From contig NZ_RKRD01000001.1 in the NCBI RefSeq assembly GCF_003814745.1, positions 682,001 to 746,000 of the forward strand: a stretch of 64,000 bases of DNA, in the 5' to 3' direction. This document shows, in pieces, positions 24,758 through 32,909 of this stretch; positions within the stretch are counted from its first letter, which is position 1; every line of letters starts with the position of its first letter. The notes below the pieces were generated by a model, which ran no database searches, was not told where the DNA came from, and was given only the letters and a program-made list of their open reading frames with translations. The position numbers were made by a program, and so were the translations under genes. The DNA is from Hydrogenoanaerobacterium saccharovorans. Lineage in GTDB: Bacteria > Bacillota > Clostridia > Oscillospirales > Ruminococcaceae.

Positions 24758-27026
24758 AATGATTCTCCTTTAAAATAGAACCGGCAGCCACCGCCTGTCC
24801 AAAAGATATTCCACCGTCATTCGAAGGTGTCAACCGATTATAATAAACATTAAACTTTAAATTTCTAAGTTTAGAAGCGAGTCGTTCTAGTAAATATATA
24901 TTTTCAAAAACTCCACCACTTAGTACAATATCCTTTATTTCTGTTTTTTCACGGATTTTACATACACATTCAGCGGTAGATTCAATCAAAGTGTTATGAA
25001 ACTTTGTTGATATAATGGACTTTTGTTCTTGTTTTCTTATATCTCTTAAAATTTCATTTAAAATATGTTCATACCCTAGTACAAAACCATCTTCGGTATT
25101 AATAATAGAATATTTATAAAAATCATAAATTTCTTTATCAACAATACTTTCTAATTCAATTGCAGCTTGCGCATCATAAGTGATTTGTGTTTCAAAACCA
25201 CATAGAGCCGCAACACAGTCAAAAAATCTCCCCATGCTGGACGATTTAAAACACTTAATTTTATTCTTAATTGCAGACTTAACCATTTCTATTGCTAATA
25301 AATTAATTTGTGGTAAAAATTCTTGTGGATCAATATCAAGAGCTAACAGATAGGATAATGCACACCTCCATGGTTCCCTTACTACACTATCGCCTCCTTG
25401 AAGGGTTACATATTTTAGATGACCCACTCTTTTAAATCCAGAAAAAGAGCCAACAAAAAACTCTCCACCCCAAATCGCATCATCTGTACCCAGCCCCGTT
25501 CCGTCGTATATAACACCTATCGCCTTATTTGACAATTTGTTTTCAGCCATACAGCCAGCCATATGTGCATGATGATGCTGAATTGCAATTTTTTTACCAA
25601 CTTGTTCTTTTGCATAGCGTGTAGAAAGATAATCCGCATTAAGATCATACGCATAAATGTCTGGACAGTAACGAAACAAACTTTCAAAATGCTTAATTTG
25701 CTTATTAAAAACTTTATAAGTTTGATATTCATTTAGGTTTCCTATGTATTGACTTACTGTGGCATAGCCATTTTCAGTAATACATAAAGAGCATTTTTGC
25801 TCAGCTCCAACTGCCAAAACCCTACTTTTAGCTTCTATTGGTATTATCAAAGGAGCGTAACCACGTCCACACCGAACAAGTATCTCGTAGCCATCTGCAA
25901 CTTTTACAACTGCATCATCCACTGGTACAATAATTTCACGATTGTGTACTAAAAAATAATCTGCAACATGACTAAGAGAACTTACGGCAACGTCATCTTG
26001 ATAACAAATTGGAGAACCGCTGATATTACCACTAGTCATAACAAGATAGTTTGTTTCATCGGAAAAAAGGAGAAACTGAAGTGGGGCATAGGGAAGCATA
26101 ATTCCAAGCCTTTTTTGATTTGGTGCAATATCTTGAGGTAAATACTCTGGTGATTTTTTTTGGAGCAATAAGATTGGCTTTTTACTTCCTGTTAAAATTT
26201 CTTTTTCTTGTTTTGATACTTCACAAATCTTATTAATTGATTCTATATTACGAGCCATTACTGCCAATGGTTTATGCGGTCTATGTTTTAGCCTTCTAAG
26301 TCTTTGCACAGCAGTCAAATCTTTTGCATTGCAACATAGGTGATATCCTCCAATTCCTTTCACCGCAAGAATTTTACCTCGACAAATCAACTGCCTGGCA
26401 AGCTTTACACAATCAGATGAATCTACTGTATTTCCATGGGCATCCAACAGTTTCAGCACTGGCCCGCAATCAGAGCAGCAATTTGTTTGAGCATGAAATC
26501 GTCTATTTCTCGGGGTACAATATTCACTTATACATTGTGAGCACATTTTAAATTCAGACATAGAAGTAGTTTCTCTGTCATACGGCAGGCTACTTATAAT
26601 AGAATATCTTGGTCCACAATTTGTGCAGCTTATAAAAGGATATTGAAATCGATTGTTGCCTAACGTATTAAATTCTTTTATACAACTTTTGCATACTGCT
26701 ATATCAGCTGGCAAGAAATTTGCTGTATTTTCCTCAGCATCACTAGTTTTTATTGAAAAATCGGTGTATCCAAAAAGTTGTTGAGATTTTATTTGAAAGT
26801 CTGTAATAGTAGCATTACTTGGATATTCATTTTGCAGAATATGAATAAATTCTTTGATACTATCTTCTTTTCCCTCAACATCTACTATAACTCTTGAACC
26901 CCCATTTTCCACCCATCCATTAAGGTGCAAACGATTTGCAACTCTAAATACAAAAGGTCGAAATCCAACTCCCTGAACAATTCCAGTTAGAGTAATAATA
27001 TATCTATTTACATCACTCACAACCAT
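24720..27026 (-). CDS. hypF: Carbamoyltransferase HypF (hydrogenase maturation)
   Basis: HypF uses carbamoyl phosphate and ATP to carbamoylate HypE. Domains in the 768-aa protein: acylphosphatase (about 8-92, GIVQGVGFRPFVFRVA), two zinc-ribbon pairs (CKSCIKEF, CTNCGPRY, CSQCISEY, CSDCGP; about 108-190), a YrdC-like nucleotide domain (about 200-380, including MLPYAPLQFLLF and MTSGNISGSPI) and a Kae1-like C-terminal domain with the metal ligands of HHHAHMAGCM. The ATG at 27026 is used; GTG starts at 27029 and 27020 are possible. It overlaps both the HypA-like gene and hypC. Confidence 0.95.
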   Translation of the reverse strand: MVVSDVNRYIITLTGIVQGVGFRPFVFRVANRLHLNGWVENGGSRVIVDVEGKEDSIKEFIHILQNEYPSNATITDFQIKSQQLFGYTDFSIKTSDAEENTANFLPADIAVCKSCIKEFNTLGNNRFQYPFISCTNCGPRYSIISSLPYDRETTSMSEFKMCSQCISEYCTPRNRRFHAQTNCCSDCGPVLKLLDAHGNTVDSSDCVKLARQLICRGKILAVKGIGGYHLCCNAKDLTAVQRLRRLKHRPHKPLAVMARNIESINKICEVSKQEKEILTGSKKPILLLQKKSPEYLPQDIAPNQKRLGIMLPYAPLQFLLFSDETNYLVMTSGNISGSPICYQDDVAVSSLSHVADYFLVHNREIIVPVDDAVVKVADGYEILVRCGRGYAPLIIPIEAKSRVLAVGAEQKCSLCITENGYATVSQYIGNLNEYQTYKVFNKQIKHFESLFRYCPDIYAYDLNADYLSTRYAKEQVGKKIAIQHHHAHMAGCMAENKLSNKAIGVIYDGTGLGTDDAIWGGEFFVGSFSGFKRVGHLKYVTLQGGDSVVREPWRCALSYLLALDIDPQEFLPQINLLAIEMVKSAIKNKIKCFKSSSMGRFFDCVAALCGFETQITYDAQAAIELESIVDKEIYDFYKYSIINTEDGFVLGYEHILNEILRDIRKQEQKSIISTKFHNTLIESTAECVCKIREKTEIKDIVLSGGVFENIYLLERLASKLRNLKFNVYYNRLTPSNDGGISFGQAVAAGSILKENHYVSCGSSKSNQH

Positions 27027-27270
27027 CACCGTCTATACTTTTTATAACTGCTGTAAGTTTTGCATATGGCTTACGTTCAACGTTTATTACTGTCCAGTCG
27101 CCGAACATCTCGCTGTCCCTATCTTTTAAATGAGATAAAAGATGTGGTCCATCAATATGGCTGCCTTCGTCAACTTCTATATTTATTTCATTTATTTTAA
27201 CAATTGAATTTTGCTTACAAAGAGTAACAATAGATTGATATATTTTCTCTATCAAATGTGTATCATGCAC
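27013..27270 (-). CDS. HypA-like nickel metallochaperone lacking the zinc domain
   Basis: The protein starts MHDTHLIEKIYQSIVTLCKQN, close to the MHE.. N-terminus of HypA where His2 binds nickel, and follows the HypA fold (VKINEINIEVDEGSHIDGPHLLSHL). It is only 85 aa against about 113 in HypA, and the two CxxC pairs that form the structural zinc site are absent; only Cys18 and Cys84 remain. The C-terminal sequence WTVINVERKPYAKLTAVIKSI replaces the usual zinc ribbon. It overlaps the protease gene by eight bases and hypF by 14. It probably delivers nickel in a reduced form; the lineage could also use it as a pure scaffold. Confidence 0.8.
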   Translation of the reverse strand: MHDTHLIEKIYQSIVTLCKQNSIVKINEINIEVDEGSHIDGPHLLSHLKDRDSEMFGDWTVINVERKPYAKLTAVIKSIDGDGCE

Positions 27271-27730
27271 GTTCCATTTCCTCCTTTATATTTAATATAG
27301 TGTTTAATACGGATTCACAAATTTGCACATAGCATTTTTGCAAAGGATCACTAAATTCAAAGCCAAATCCTATTTCGGCTGCTTCAATGCCAATAAAGTA
27401 ACCTTCTATTTCCGGATAATGCAATTCAATTAAGTCTAACAGGCTGAATTCATGTTGTGTTCGTAGTTTTCTACGGTTTTTTAATGCGTCAACAAGACAC
27501 ATTATCTCAATACATCCGGGGTCTTTTCCTTGAGTCATAGCGTCTATTATAATTAAAAAATCATCTGGCTTAATTTCATCAAAACAGCATTGAAAGTCTG
27601 TTTCTCCAACTATTGAATTAATATTATGTGTATGAAGGTTATCCTCAATTGTTTCGACAACCTTTGAGCCAATTCCATCATCACGCATAATTACGCTTCC
27701 AATGCCTATTACAACGATTCGTTTCATCAT
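27263..27730 (-). CDS. Hydrogenase maturation protease (HyaD/HupD/HycI family)
   Basis: This nickel-dependent endopeptidase removes the C-terminal tail of the large subunit after metal insertion. The 155-aa protein has VIGIGSVIMRDDGIGSKVVE at the N-terminus, an IIIDAMTQGKDPG segment with the second ligand Asp, and RTQHEFSLLDLI with the His ligand. The first ligand position, often Glu, reads Asp in the RDDG motif. The ATG at 27730 overlaps the large-subunit stop (ATGA). Its neighbour indeed carries a cleavable 15-residue tail, so substrate and protease are adjacent. Confidence 0.92.
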   Translation of the reverse strand: MMKRIVVIGIGSVIMRDDGIGSKVVETIEDNLHTHNINSIVGETDFQCCFDEIKPDDFLIIIDAMTQGKDPGCIEIMCLVDALKNRRKLRTQHEFSLLDLIELHYPEIEGYFIGIEAAEIGFGFEFSDPLQKCYVQICESVLNTILNIKEEMERA

Positions 27731-29136
27731 GGCACCACCTGCATTGTTTTGATTAAATTGCCATTTGAGTAAACATGAGTAGCGCAAGAAATACATGGAT
27801 CAAATGAGCGTATGGTTCTTCCTATCTCCACTGGATTATCATAATCTTTTATTATTGTGCCAATCAATGCTTTTTCACCCGGCCCCGGTAAATTATCTTC
27901 GCTTCTTGTTGAAAGATTCCATGCAGACGGTGTAATAATTTGATAAAGGGATATGACACTATCTTCTATTTTAATCCAATGACCTAAAGCACCCCGTGTA
28001 GTATCAATCAAACCTGCACCTTGAGCATTTTGTGGGGCTTTATATTCTTTTTGGACAGAAACACCGGGAATAAGATTACTAAGCAGTGTAAACATAATAT
28101 CTGCTATTTTTTTTGCTTCCAAAACTCTTGCCAAAGTTCTATCCATAGTAGATATTCCGTTTCTATAATCACCAGATAGCCACATTCTTGCTAACGGGCC
28201 AACCTCATAAGGAAGCTCTCTATACCTTGGTGCTTTTACCCATGAGTAAGCATCGTCCTTTTTCATGCTTGGTTCAGCAATTGTTTGATAGGGAGTATAT
28301 GTATCAGAATTTGCTACGTACCATGATGAATAAATATTTTCAGTAATTTCTGTTGGATCAAGTTTCATAATTTTGCCGTCACTGTATGCTGAAGGATTAA
28401 CAAAAAGGGTTCCCAACTTTTCATATCCGTTAAAGCAACCATAACTTAAAAGATTTCCATAACCTCGTCCAATTTTGAAGTACTCTTTATAGTATCCAGC
28501 GATTGTATAAGCATCTGGTATCATTTTTTTACAGATAAAATCTCTAATATTATTTAGGAGAAAACACAGTTGCTTTATTTTTTCTGGTGTTGCTTGTGTA
28601 GTAATTCCACCAATAAAAACTCCGTGATTATGTGGAGCTTTTCCGCCTAAAATTGCCAGCATTTCATGTGCATTTCTGCTGTATTTGAGAGAATCAAAAT
28701 AATGCTGTACAATCAAATCGTTTTTTTGTTTTGGCAACCTAAAATCATTATGGTCCGTTTCAAAAAGTGTGTTTCCTTCAGGTAACCTTATAAAATCGGG
28801 GGCCGTATACTGATAAAAGTGCCTAATGTGATTTTGAAGGAACTCACACCCATGAATTATATCTCTCAAATATCTACCTTGCTGAGAAGGAATAATGCCC
28901 ATAGCATTTTCTAAGGCCAGTGTAGATGCGATAGAATGAGCGGTTGAACAAATTCCACATATTCGCTGTGTAAAATATACCGCATCGAAAGGACTTCTTC
29001 CTTCAAGCATTTTTTCAAATCCTCTGAAAAGCAAACCTTCTGTTTTCGCGTCTATTATGGTGTTTTTATCAATCATTGCGTCTATTTCCATAAACCCGCT
29101 GATTCGGGTAACCGGACTAATTTTAATTCTCTGCAT
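27727..29136 (-). CDS. [NiFe] hydrogenase large subunit
   Basis: The catalytic subunit splits or forms H2 at a Ni-Fe(CN)2CO site. In the 469-aa protein the nickel ligands lie in RICGICSTAH (Cys60, Cys63) and DPCISCATH (Cys448, Cys451). The C-terminal cleavage site follows His454, leaving a 15-residue tail beginning VYSNGN. No signal peptide is present on this subunit, as is normal. The start follows GGGAGGCG. It pairs with the small subunit 15 bases upstream. The L1/L2 motifs suit uptake-type (group 1/2) enzymes rather than energy-converting group 4. Confidence 0.95.
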   Translation of the reverse strand: MQRIKISPVTRISGFMEIDAMIDKNTIIDAKTEGLLFRGFEKMLEGRSPFDAVYFTQRICGICSTAHSIASTLALENAMGIIPSQQGRYLRDIIHGCEFLQNHIRHFYQYTAPDFIRLPEGNTLFETDHNDFRLPKQKNDLIVQHYFDSLKYSRNAHEMLAILGGKAPHNHGVFIGGITTQATPEKIKQLCFLLNNIRDFICKKMIPDAYTIAGYYKEYFKIGRGYGNLLSYGCFNGYEKLGTLFVNPSAYSDGKIMKLDPTEITENIYSSWYVANSDTYTPYQTIAEPSMKKDDAYSWVKAPRYRELPYEVGPLARMWLSGDYRNGISTMDRTLARVLEAKKIADIMFTLLSNLIPGVSVQKEYKAPQNAQGAGLIDTTRGALGHWIKIEDSVISLYQIITPSAWNLSTRSEDNLPGPGEKALIGTIIKDYDNPVEIGRTIRSFDPCISCATHVYSNGNLIKTMQVVP

Positions 29137-29151
29137 TGTTTTTCGCCTCCC

Positions 29152-30039
29152 TTAAGTAGTGTTGTAGCTGATAAATGGCTCCATTTTATCGGGAAAGCCA
29201 AACATGGCACAACCAATACAAGGGCTATCGTCGCCAATGGGCCAGTTTACACCTTCGTTCCATTTTCTAACTGGGCAATCAACTCTTGTAACTGGTCCTC
29301 TACATCCAAGCTTAAACATACAGGTTTTTTCGCCAAGCTTTGATGCAAATATACCTTTATCAAAATATTTTCTACGGGGACATATATCATGAATTAATGT
29401 GCTGTAAAACATAACTGGTCTTTGTCTATTATCCAGTTCGGGTTCTCCAAAAAGCATAATATAAGCCAGTGTTCCCATAAACCAGTCTGGATGGCATGGG
29501 CAACCTGGCAGCTTTATAACCTTTCTGTCAAGTAAATTCTGAATGCCAACGCATTGGGCTGGATTTGGTCTTGCAGCCGAAATTCCTCCATCAGAAGCGC
29601 ATGTACCCACGGCAATGACGTGTGCAGCTTTTTCACCAAATTTTTTAATTGCTTCATATGCGGTTACAGGCTGGCCTCTACATCTTCCAATAACATTGTA
29701 CAAACCGTTATCCTTTGTTGAAACAGCTCCCTCAACAGCTAATATGTAATCGTCATCGATAACACTAAACAGTTTTTCCATGGCGGCTTCACCCTCTGAA
29801 ACCATCAGACTGTTGTCGTAAATGAAATTAACCATTTGAGTTGCAAGACTTTTAAAATCTGGATTTGCTCCGTCCAGAAGAGAGATGATATTTCCTGAAC
29901 ATCCGGTAAGTTCAAGCCATATTAAATTTCTTTTCTTTATTCTTTTTTGTTTAACACCGTCTATTACCTTATTAACAAGCACTGAAGTCGTCTCTAACCT
30001 AGTGTTAAAATTAGGACAATTGCTATTAACCTGATTCAT
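29152..30039 (-). CDS. [NiFe] hydrogenase small subunit (iron-sulfur)
   Basis: This subunit carries electrons from the NiFe site through three FeS clusters. In the 295-aa protein the medial and distal ligands are all visible: IHDICPRR (His, Cys), CMFKLGC, VDCPVRKWN and SPCIGC. The proximal set has VGTCASDGG and PGCPCHPDW, but the first motif reads LTGCSGN (Cys47, Asn50), so the second Cys of the usual C-T-G-C is Asn. That CxGN form is known from group 2 (HupS/HupU-type) hydrogenases. There is no twin-arginine signal peptide or C-terminal anchor, so the enzyme is probably cytoplasmic. The start ATG at 30039 overlaps the cytochrome b5-domain gene stop; a longer form from 30096 is unlikely. Confidence 0.93.
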   Translation of the reverse strand: MNQVNSNCPNFNTRLETTSVLVNKVIDGVKQKRIKKRNLIWLELTGCSGNIISLLDGANPDFKSLATQMVNFIYDNSLMVSEGEAAMEKLFSVIDDDYILAVEGAVSTKDNGLYNVIGRCRGQPVTAYEAIKKFGEKAAHVIAVGTCASDGGISAARPNPAQCVGIQNLLDRKVIKLPGCPCHPDWFMGTLAYIMLFGEPELDNRQRPVMFYSTLIHDICPRRKYFDKGIFASKLGEKTCMFKLGCRGPVTRVDCPVRKWNEGVNWPIGDDSPCIGCAMFGFPDKMEPFISYNTT

Positions 30040-30470
30040 TCTACCATCTTCCCAACCACCTTTAATTTGCTTAAAATCGGTTGACCTGCGTGGCATGAAG
30101 CGAACTGACTAGTTACATCAGTACCTGCCACAAGTCCGAAATGTGTTGCTCCTCCCCAAGCTGCATTATTCGTTACATCATACACTATACCATTTACCGC
30201 TACATACGCTGGGTTACCATTCCTCCCATTATATTTTGATAGCTCAGCTTCCGTAAATGTTCTTATTGTATCTATCTGAGGACTATTAGTGTTTTCACTA
30301 TTCTGTAAACCTTGCACCAACATACAAAGATTGGATATATTTTTACGCAATTGGTTTAAAAGTTTATTTTTAACACAAGAGTTTGTGGTTGTATATAAAC
30401 AGTCAATAATGTTGTTTATTTCGTTTAAATTATTGTTTATTAAATTTATCATAATCTTACTATTCATCAT
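30036..30470 (-). CDS. Cytochrome b5-like heme/steroid-binding domain protein, first gene of the hydrogenase operon
   Basis: The 144-aa protein has an N-terminal helical region (about 1-60, with KNKLLNQLRKNISNLCMLVQG) and a C-terminal cytochrome b5-like domain (about 68-144: FTEAELSKYNGRNGNPAYVAVNGIVYDVTN, then THFGL.AGTDVTSQFASCHAG). The classical HPGG heme-ligand loop is replaced by WGGATHFG, as in the bacterial heme/steroid-binding branch, so heme ligation is plausible but not certain. It is the first gene of the operon, with AAGGAGA before the ATG at 30470, and is fused by ATGA overlap to the small subunit, suggesting it is an electron partner or assembly partner of the hydrogenase. Confidence 0.88.
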   Translation of the reverse strand: MMNSKIMINLINNNLNEINNIIDCLYTTTNSCVKNKLLNQLRKNISNLCMLVQGLQNSENTNSPQIDTIRTFTEAELSKYNGRNGNPAYVAVNGIVYDVTNNAAWGGATHFGLVAGTDVTSQFASCHAGQPILSKLKVVGKMVE

Positions 30471-30543
30471 GCAAAAATCTCCTTATATATCTATTAAATA
30501 TAATTACATTATATTCTATATAAATTCAAATGTGTTTATATGG

Positions 30544-30583
30544 GTTTACTTGAAAATACTCTTAAATCAGTAAACCAGTAAAC
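30544..30583. promoter_or_regulatory. Operator-like repeats upstream of the hydrogenase operon
   Basis: The octamer CAGTAAAC occurs twice in direct tandem (30568-30575, 30576-30583) and once inverted as GTTTACTTG (30544-30552, one extra base). They lie 74-113 bases upstream of the first hydrogenase gene, a suitable place for a regulator site. The cognate protein is unknown. Confidence 0.5.
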
Positions 30584-30616
30584 GATTTTTGTTACTGTCA
30601 TCATAATTGATAAATA

Positions 30617-30664
30617 AAAAGGTTAAGTTTTAAATCTTTTAAAGACCTAAAACTTAACCTTTTC
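30617..30664 (-). terminator. Terminator of rlmD
   Basis: AAAAGGTTAAGTTTTA (30617-30632) pairs with TAAAACTTAACCTTTT (to 30663) in a 16-bp stem. On the minus strand TTTTTATTTAT follows, ending rlmD messages before the hydrogenase promoter. The plus side also has TTTTCTTTTT. Confidence 0.75.
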
Positions 30665-30841
30665 TTTTTGATATTATTCATTTACTTACACGATATTTAT
30701 ATGGTTTGAAGACACGTTATTGAATCTTTTTCTAATATTAAAGTTTTAATATGCATTCTTTCAAAAGAAAAAACACTTGAAATTTTAGATTTTTTACCCA
30801 TGTCATCTATATTTTCACCATTATTTGAGGCTCAAAAACGG

Positions 30842-30888
30842 CACTTTTTTACCCATTTTCAAGCCTCAAGATTGCTCCAAAACCACAA
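30842..30888. repeat. Dispersed intergenic repeat, copy 2
   Basis: It matches 19767-19813 at 42 of 47 positions. Here it is part of a larger stem, because TTGAGGCT just to its left (about 30826-30833) pairs with AAGCCTCAA within the repeat. It begins 18 bases beyond the rlmD stop. Confidence 0.55.
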
Positions 30889-30905
30889 TATATTGTGATA
30901 AAAGT

Positions 30906-32276
30906 CTACTTTTCGCCCTCTGAACCACATTTCGTCATCATTATTATCGCTTCCACGTGCGTCGTTCTTGGGAACATATCCACAGGCTGTGCCTTTATGG
31001 TTTGGTAGCCTAGTGTTTGCAGTACCGCAAGGTCGCGTGCAAGGGTGGCACTGTTGCATGAAACCATTACAATACGTTGCGGGTTCATATCAGCTACCGT
31101 TTGCAGTACCTCGGGTTCACAGCCCTTACGCGGAGGGTCAAGTATTACAACATTTGGTGTGAGACCTTGCTGCTTTAACATAGCTGCGGCACCTTTTGCA
31201 TCATCGCAAATGAAGCGGGTATTGGTGATACCATTGTTTATTGCATTTTGTTTTGCGTTTTCTATTGCAGCCGGGATTATTTCAACACCGATGAGTTCAT
31301 GCACCTTGTGTGCCATAGAAAGCCCGATAGTGCCCGCACCGCAGTAGAGGTCGAGCAGCAGCTCATTTCCTGTAAGCTCTGCAAAGTCTGCGGCAATGTG
31401 GTAAAGTTGTTCGGCACCTTCTCGATTTACCTGATAAAATGATAGGGGAGAGAGCTCAATTTTTACACCGCACAAAATATCGGTAATGTGGTCTTTGCCC
31501 CACAGTGTTTTACATGTTTTGCCCAGAATCACATTAGTCTTTGCTTTATTGATGTTGAGAACAATCGATTTTACCGATGGACAATTGGCAATTAATTGTT
31601 TAATAAGCAAATCGCTGTGAGGTATTTCGTCACCGTTTATTACAAGGCAAACCATCGTTTCATCGGTTGCCTGTGCATCACGAATGTATACGTGTCGCAG
31701 TAAACCGTCATGTTTTTCCTCATTGTAGGTAGAAATATGCTGCTCTTTGCAGAAATCTTGCACAGTTTGCAAAATTAGCTTGAAATGTGGCGGATTGAGC
31801 TTGCAATCAGTGCATTGAATGACACGGTGGCTGCGTTTGCCAAACATGCCAAGGCACACACCTTGCCCATCATCTCGGATAGGGCACTGCGTCTTGTTGC
31901 GGTATCTGTCTTGTTGCGGTGAGCCGATAATGGGCAAAACGGGTGCAGTAATACCCCCGATGCGCCTCAGATGCTGCGTTACCCAGTTTTGCTTTATAGC
32001 GAGCTCTGCTTGATAGGAAATATGCCGCAGCGAACAACCTCCGCATTGGCGGTATACGCTACAATCCATTTCAATACGGTCGGGCGAGGGCTCAAGCATT
32101 TCTTCGATAATACCATATCCAAAATGCTTTTGCAGCTTTACAAGGCGAACACGGAGTTTATCTCCAACAGCAGTACCGGGGACAAATATTGTAAAACCAT
32201 CTACTTTGCCAACGCCGTTTCCTTCATCCGTAATATCAACGATTTCTATTTTAACGATTTCATTCTTTAATAACAT
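30906..32276 (-). CDS. rlmD: 23S rRNA (uracil-C5)-methyltransferase, RlmD/RumA family
   Basis: This SAM-dependent enzyme makes 5-methyluridine in 23S rRNA (U1939-type site). The 456-aa protein has an N-terminal TRAM domain (about 6-62), a [4Fe-4S] motif CSVYRQCGGCSLRH (about 71-84) with a fourth Cys near 165 (CTDCKL), then the methyltransferase domain: LLDLYCGAGTIGLSMA, VILDPPRKGCEPE and the catalytic-Cys motif VSCNSATLARDL. The start ATG at 32276 has AAGGAAAA upstream. TrmA/RlmCD paralogs in Firmicutes overlap in site specificity, so the exact uridine is inferred. Confidence 0.93.
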   Translation of the reverse strand: MLLKNEIVKIEIVDITDEGNGVGKVDGFTIFVPGTAVGDKLRVRLVKLQKHFGYGIIEEMLEPSPDRIEMDCSVYRQCGGCSLRHISYQAELAIKQNWVTQHLRRIGGITAPVLPIIGSPQQDRYRNKTQCPIRDDGQGVCLGMFGKRSHRVIQCTDCKLNPPHFKLILQTVQDFCKEQHISTYNEEKHDGLLRHVYIRDAQATDETMVCLVINGDEIPHSDLLIKQLIANCPSVKSIVLNINKAKTNVILGKTCKTLWGKDHITDILCGVKIELSPLSFYQVNREGAEQLYHIAADFAELTGNELLLDLYCGAGTIGLSMAHKVHELIGVEIIPAAIENAKQNAINNGITNTRFICDDAKGAAAMLKQQGLTPNVVILDPPRKGCEPEVLQTVADMNPQRIVMVSCNSATLARDLAVLQTLGYQTIKAQPVDMFPRTTHVEAIIMMTKCGSEGEK

Positions 32277-32352
32277 GTTGTTTTCCTTCCAAATTGTTTA
32301 GATAATGGTATTTTAACACATAGTAAATCAGAATACCATTAGTAAAAAAATT

Positions 32353-32390
32353 ACGCCGAATTCTTTACGATTTAGCAAAGAATTCGGCGT
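32353..32390 (-). terminator. Terminator of the GNAT gene
   Basis: ACGCCGAATTCTTT (32353-32366) and its exact complement (32377-32390) form a 14-bp stem; on the minus strand AATTTTTTTACT follows. Confidence 0.8.
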
Positions 32391-32420
32391 GTTTTGCAGT
32401 TGCCTGTAAGTACGAAAAAT

Positions 32421-32870
32421 CTATTTATTTTCTTTGTCCCATACCATCTGTTCGTAATCAAGCGGCTTAAAGCCATAGCGTTCATACAAGCGGCGGGCTC
32501 CGTTGTTGCAGTGGCAGACCTCAAGACGAATACGTGATACGTCCTTGTATTCATCCATCATCCAGTCCATAAATCGGCTACCGATTTGCTTGCCGCGAAA
32601 ATCGGGAACAATATACAACTCTTCCAGCCATACCACCATTCCGCCGCTTTCGTTGCTCCAAGTAAAGCTGAACAACGCAAAGCCGGCAGTTTTGCCGTTT
32701 TCCTCAATAATAAATGCTTTTGCATAAGGTGAACCTTTCACGCATTCATCAAAAGTACGGTTTATGTGATTGAGGTTTGCGGCGTGTAAGGTAGCTTCGC
32801 CGGAGTAAAACTTTTTTGCAAGTTGGATATAGAGTTCACGATCGGATGAAGTAATGCTTCTGACTGTCAT
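32421..32870 (-). CDS. GNAT-family N-acetyltransferase
   Basis: The 149-aa protein has the GNAT fold: a central KTAGFALFSFTW strand, WLEELYIVPDFRGKQIGSRFMDWMM containing the acetyl-CoA pyrophosphate loop (R-G-K-x-I-G), and NNGARRLYERYGF near the C-terminus. Substrate is unknown; the layout resembles spermidine/aminoglycoside-type acetyltransferases. The start at 32870 is chosen because GGAGG (32879-32883) precedes it; an ATG at 32888 would sit before the ribosome site. It lies 39 bases downstream of the MacB-like permease gene and ends at its own terminator. Confidence 0.88.
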   Translation of the reverse strand: MTVRSITSSDRELYIQLAKKFYSGEATLHAANLNHINRTFDECVKGSPYAKAFIIEENGKTAGFALFSFTWSNESGGMVVWLEELYIVPDFRGKQIGSRFMDWMMDEYKDVSRIRLEVCHCNNGARRLYERYGFKPLDYEQMVWDKENK

Positions 32871-32909
32871 TTTGTAATAGTCCTCCATTAATTTGCTGAT
32901 ACTTGTGTA

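Larger units (their letters stand above)
30471..30905. other. Control region between rlmD and the hydrogenase operon
   Basis: It contains the rlmD terminator (30617-30664), the operator-like repeats (30544-30583), a possible minus-strand -10 TATAAT at about 30508-30513, and repeat copy 2 (30842-30888). No gene is seen. Confidence 0.5.
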
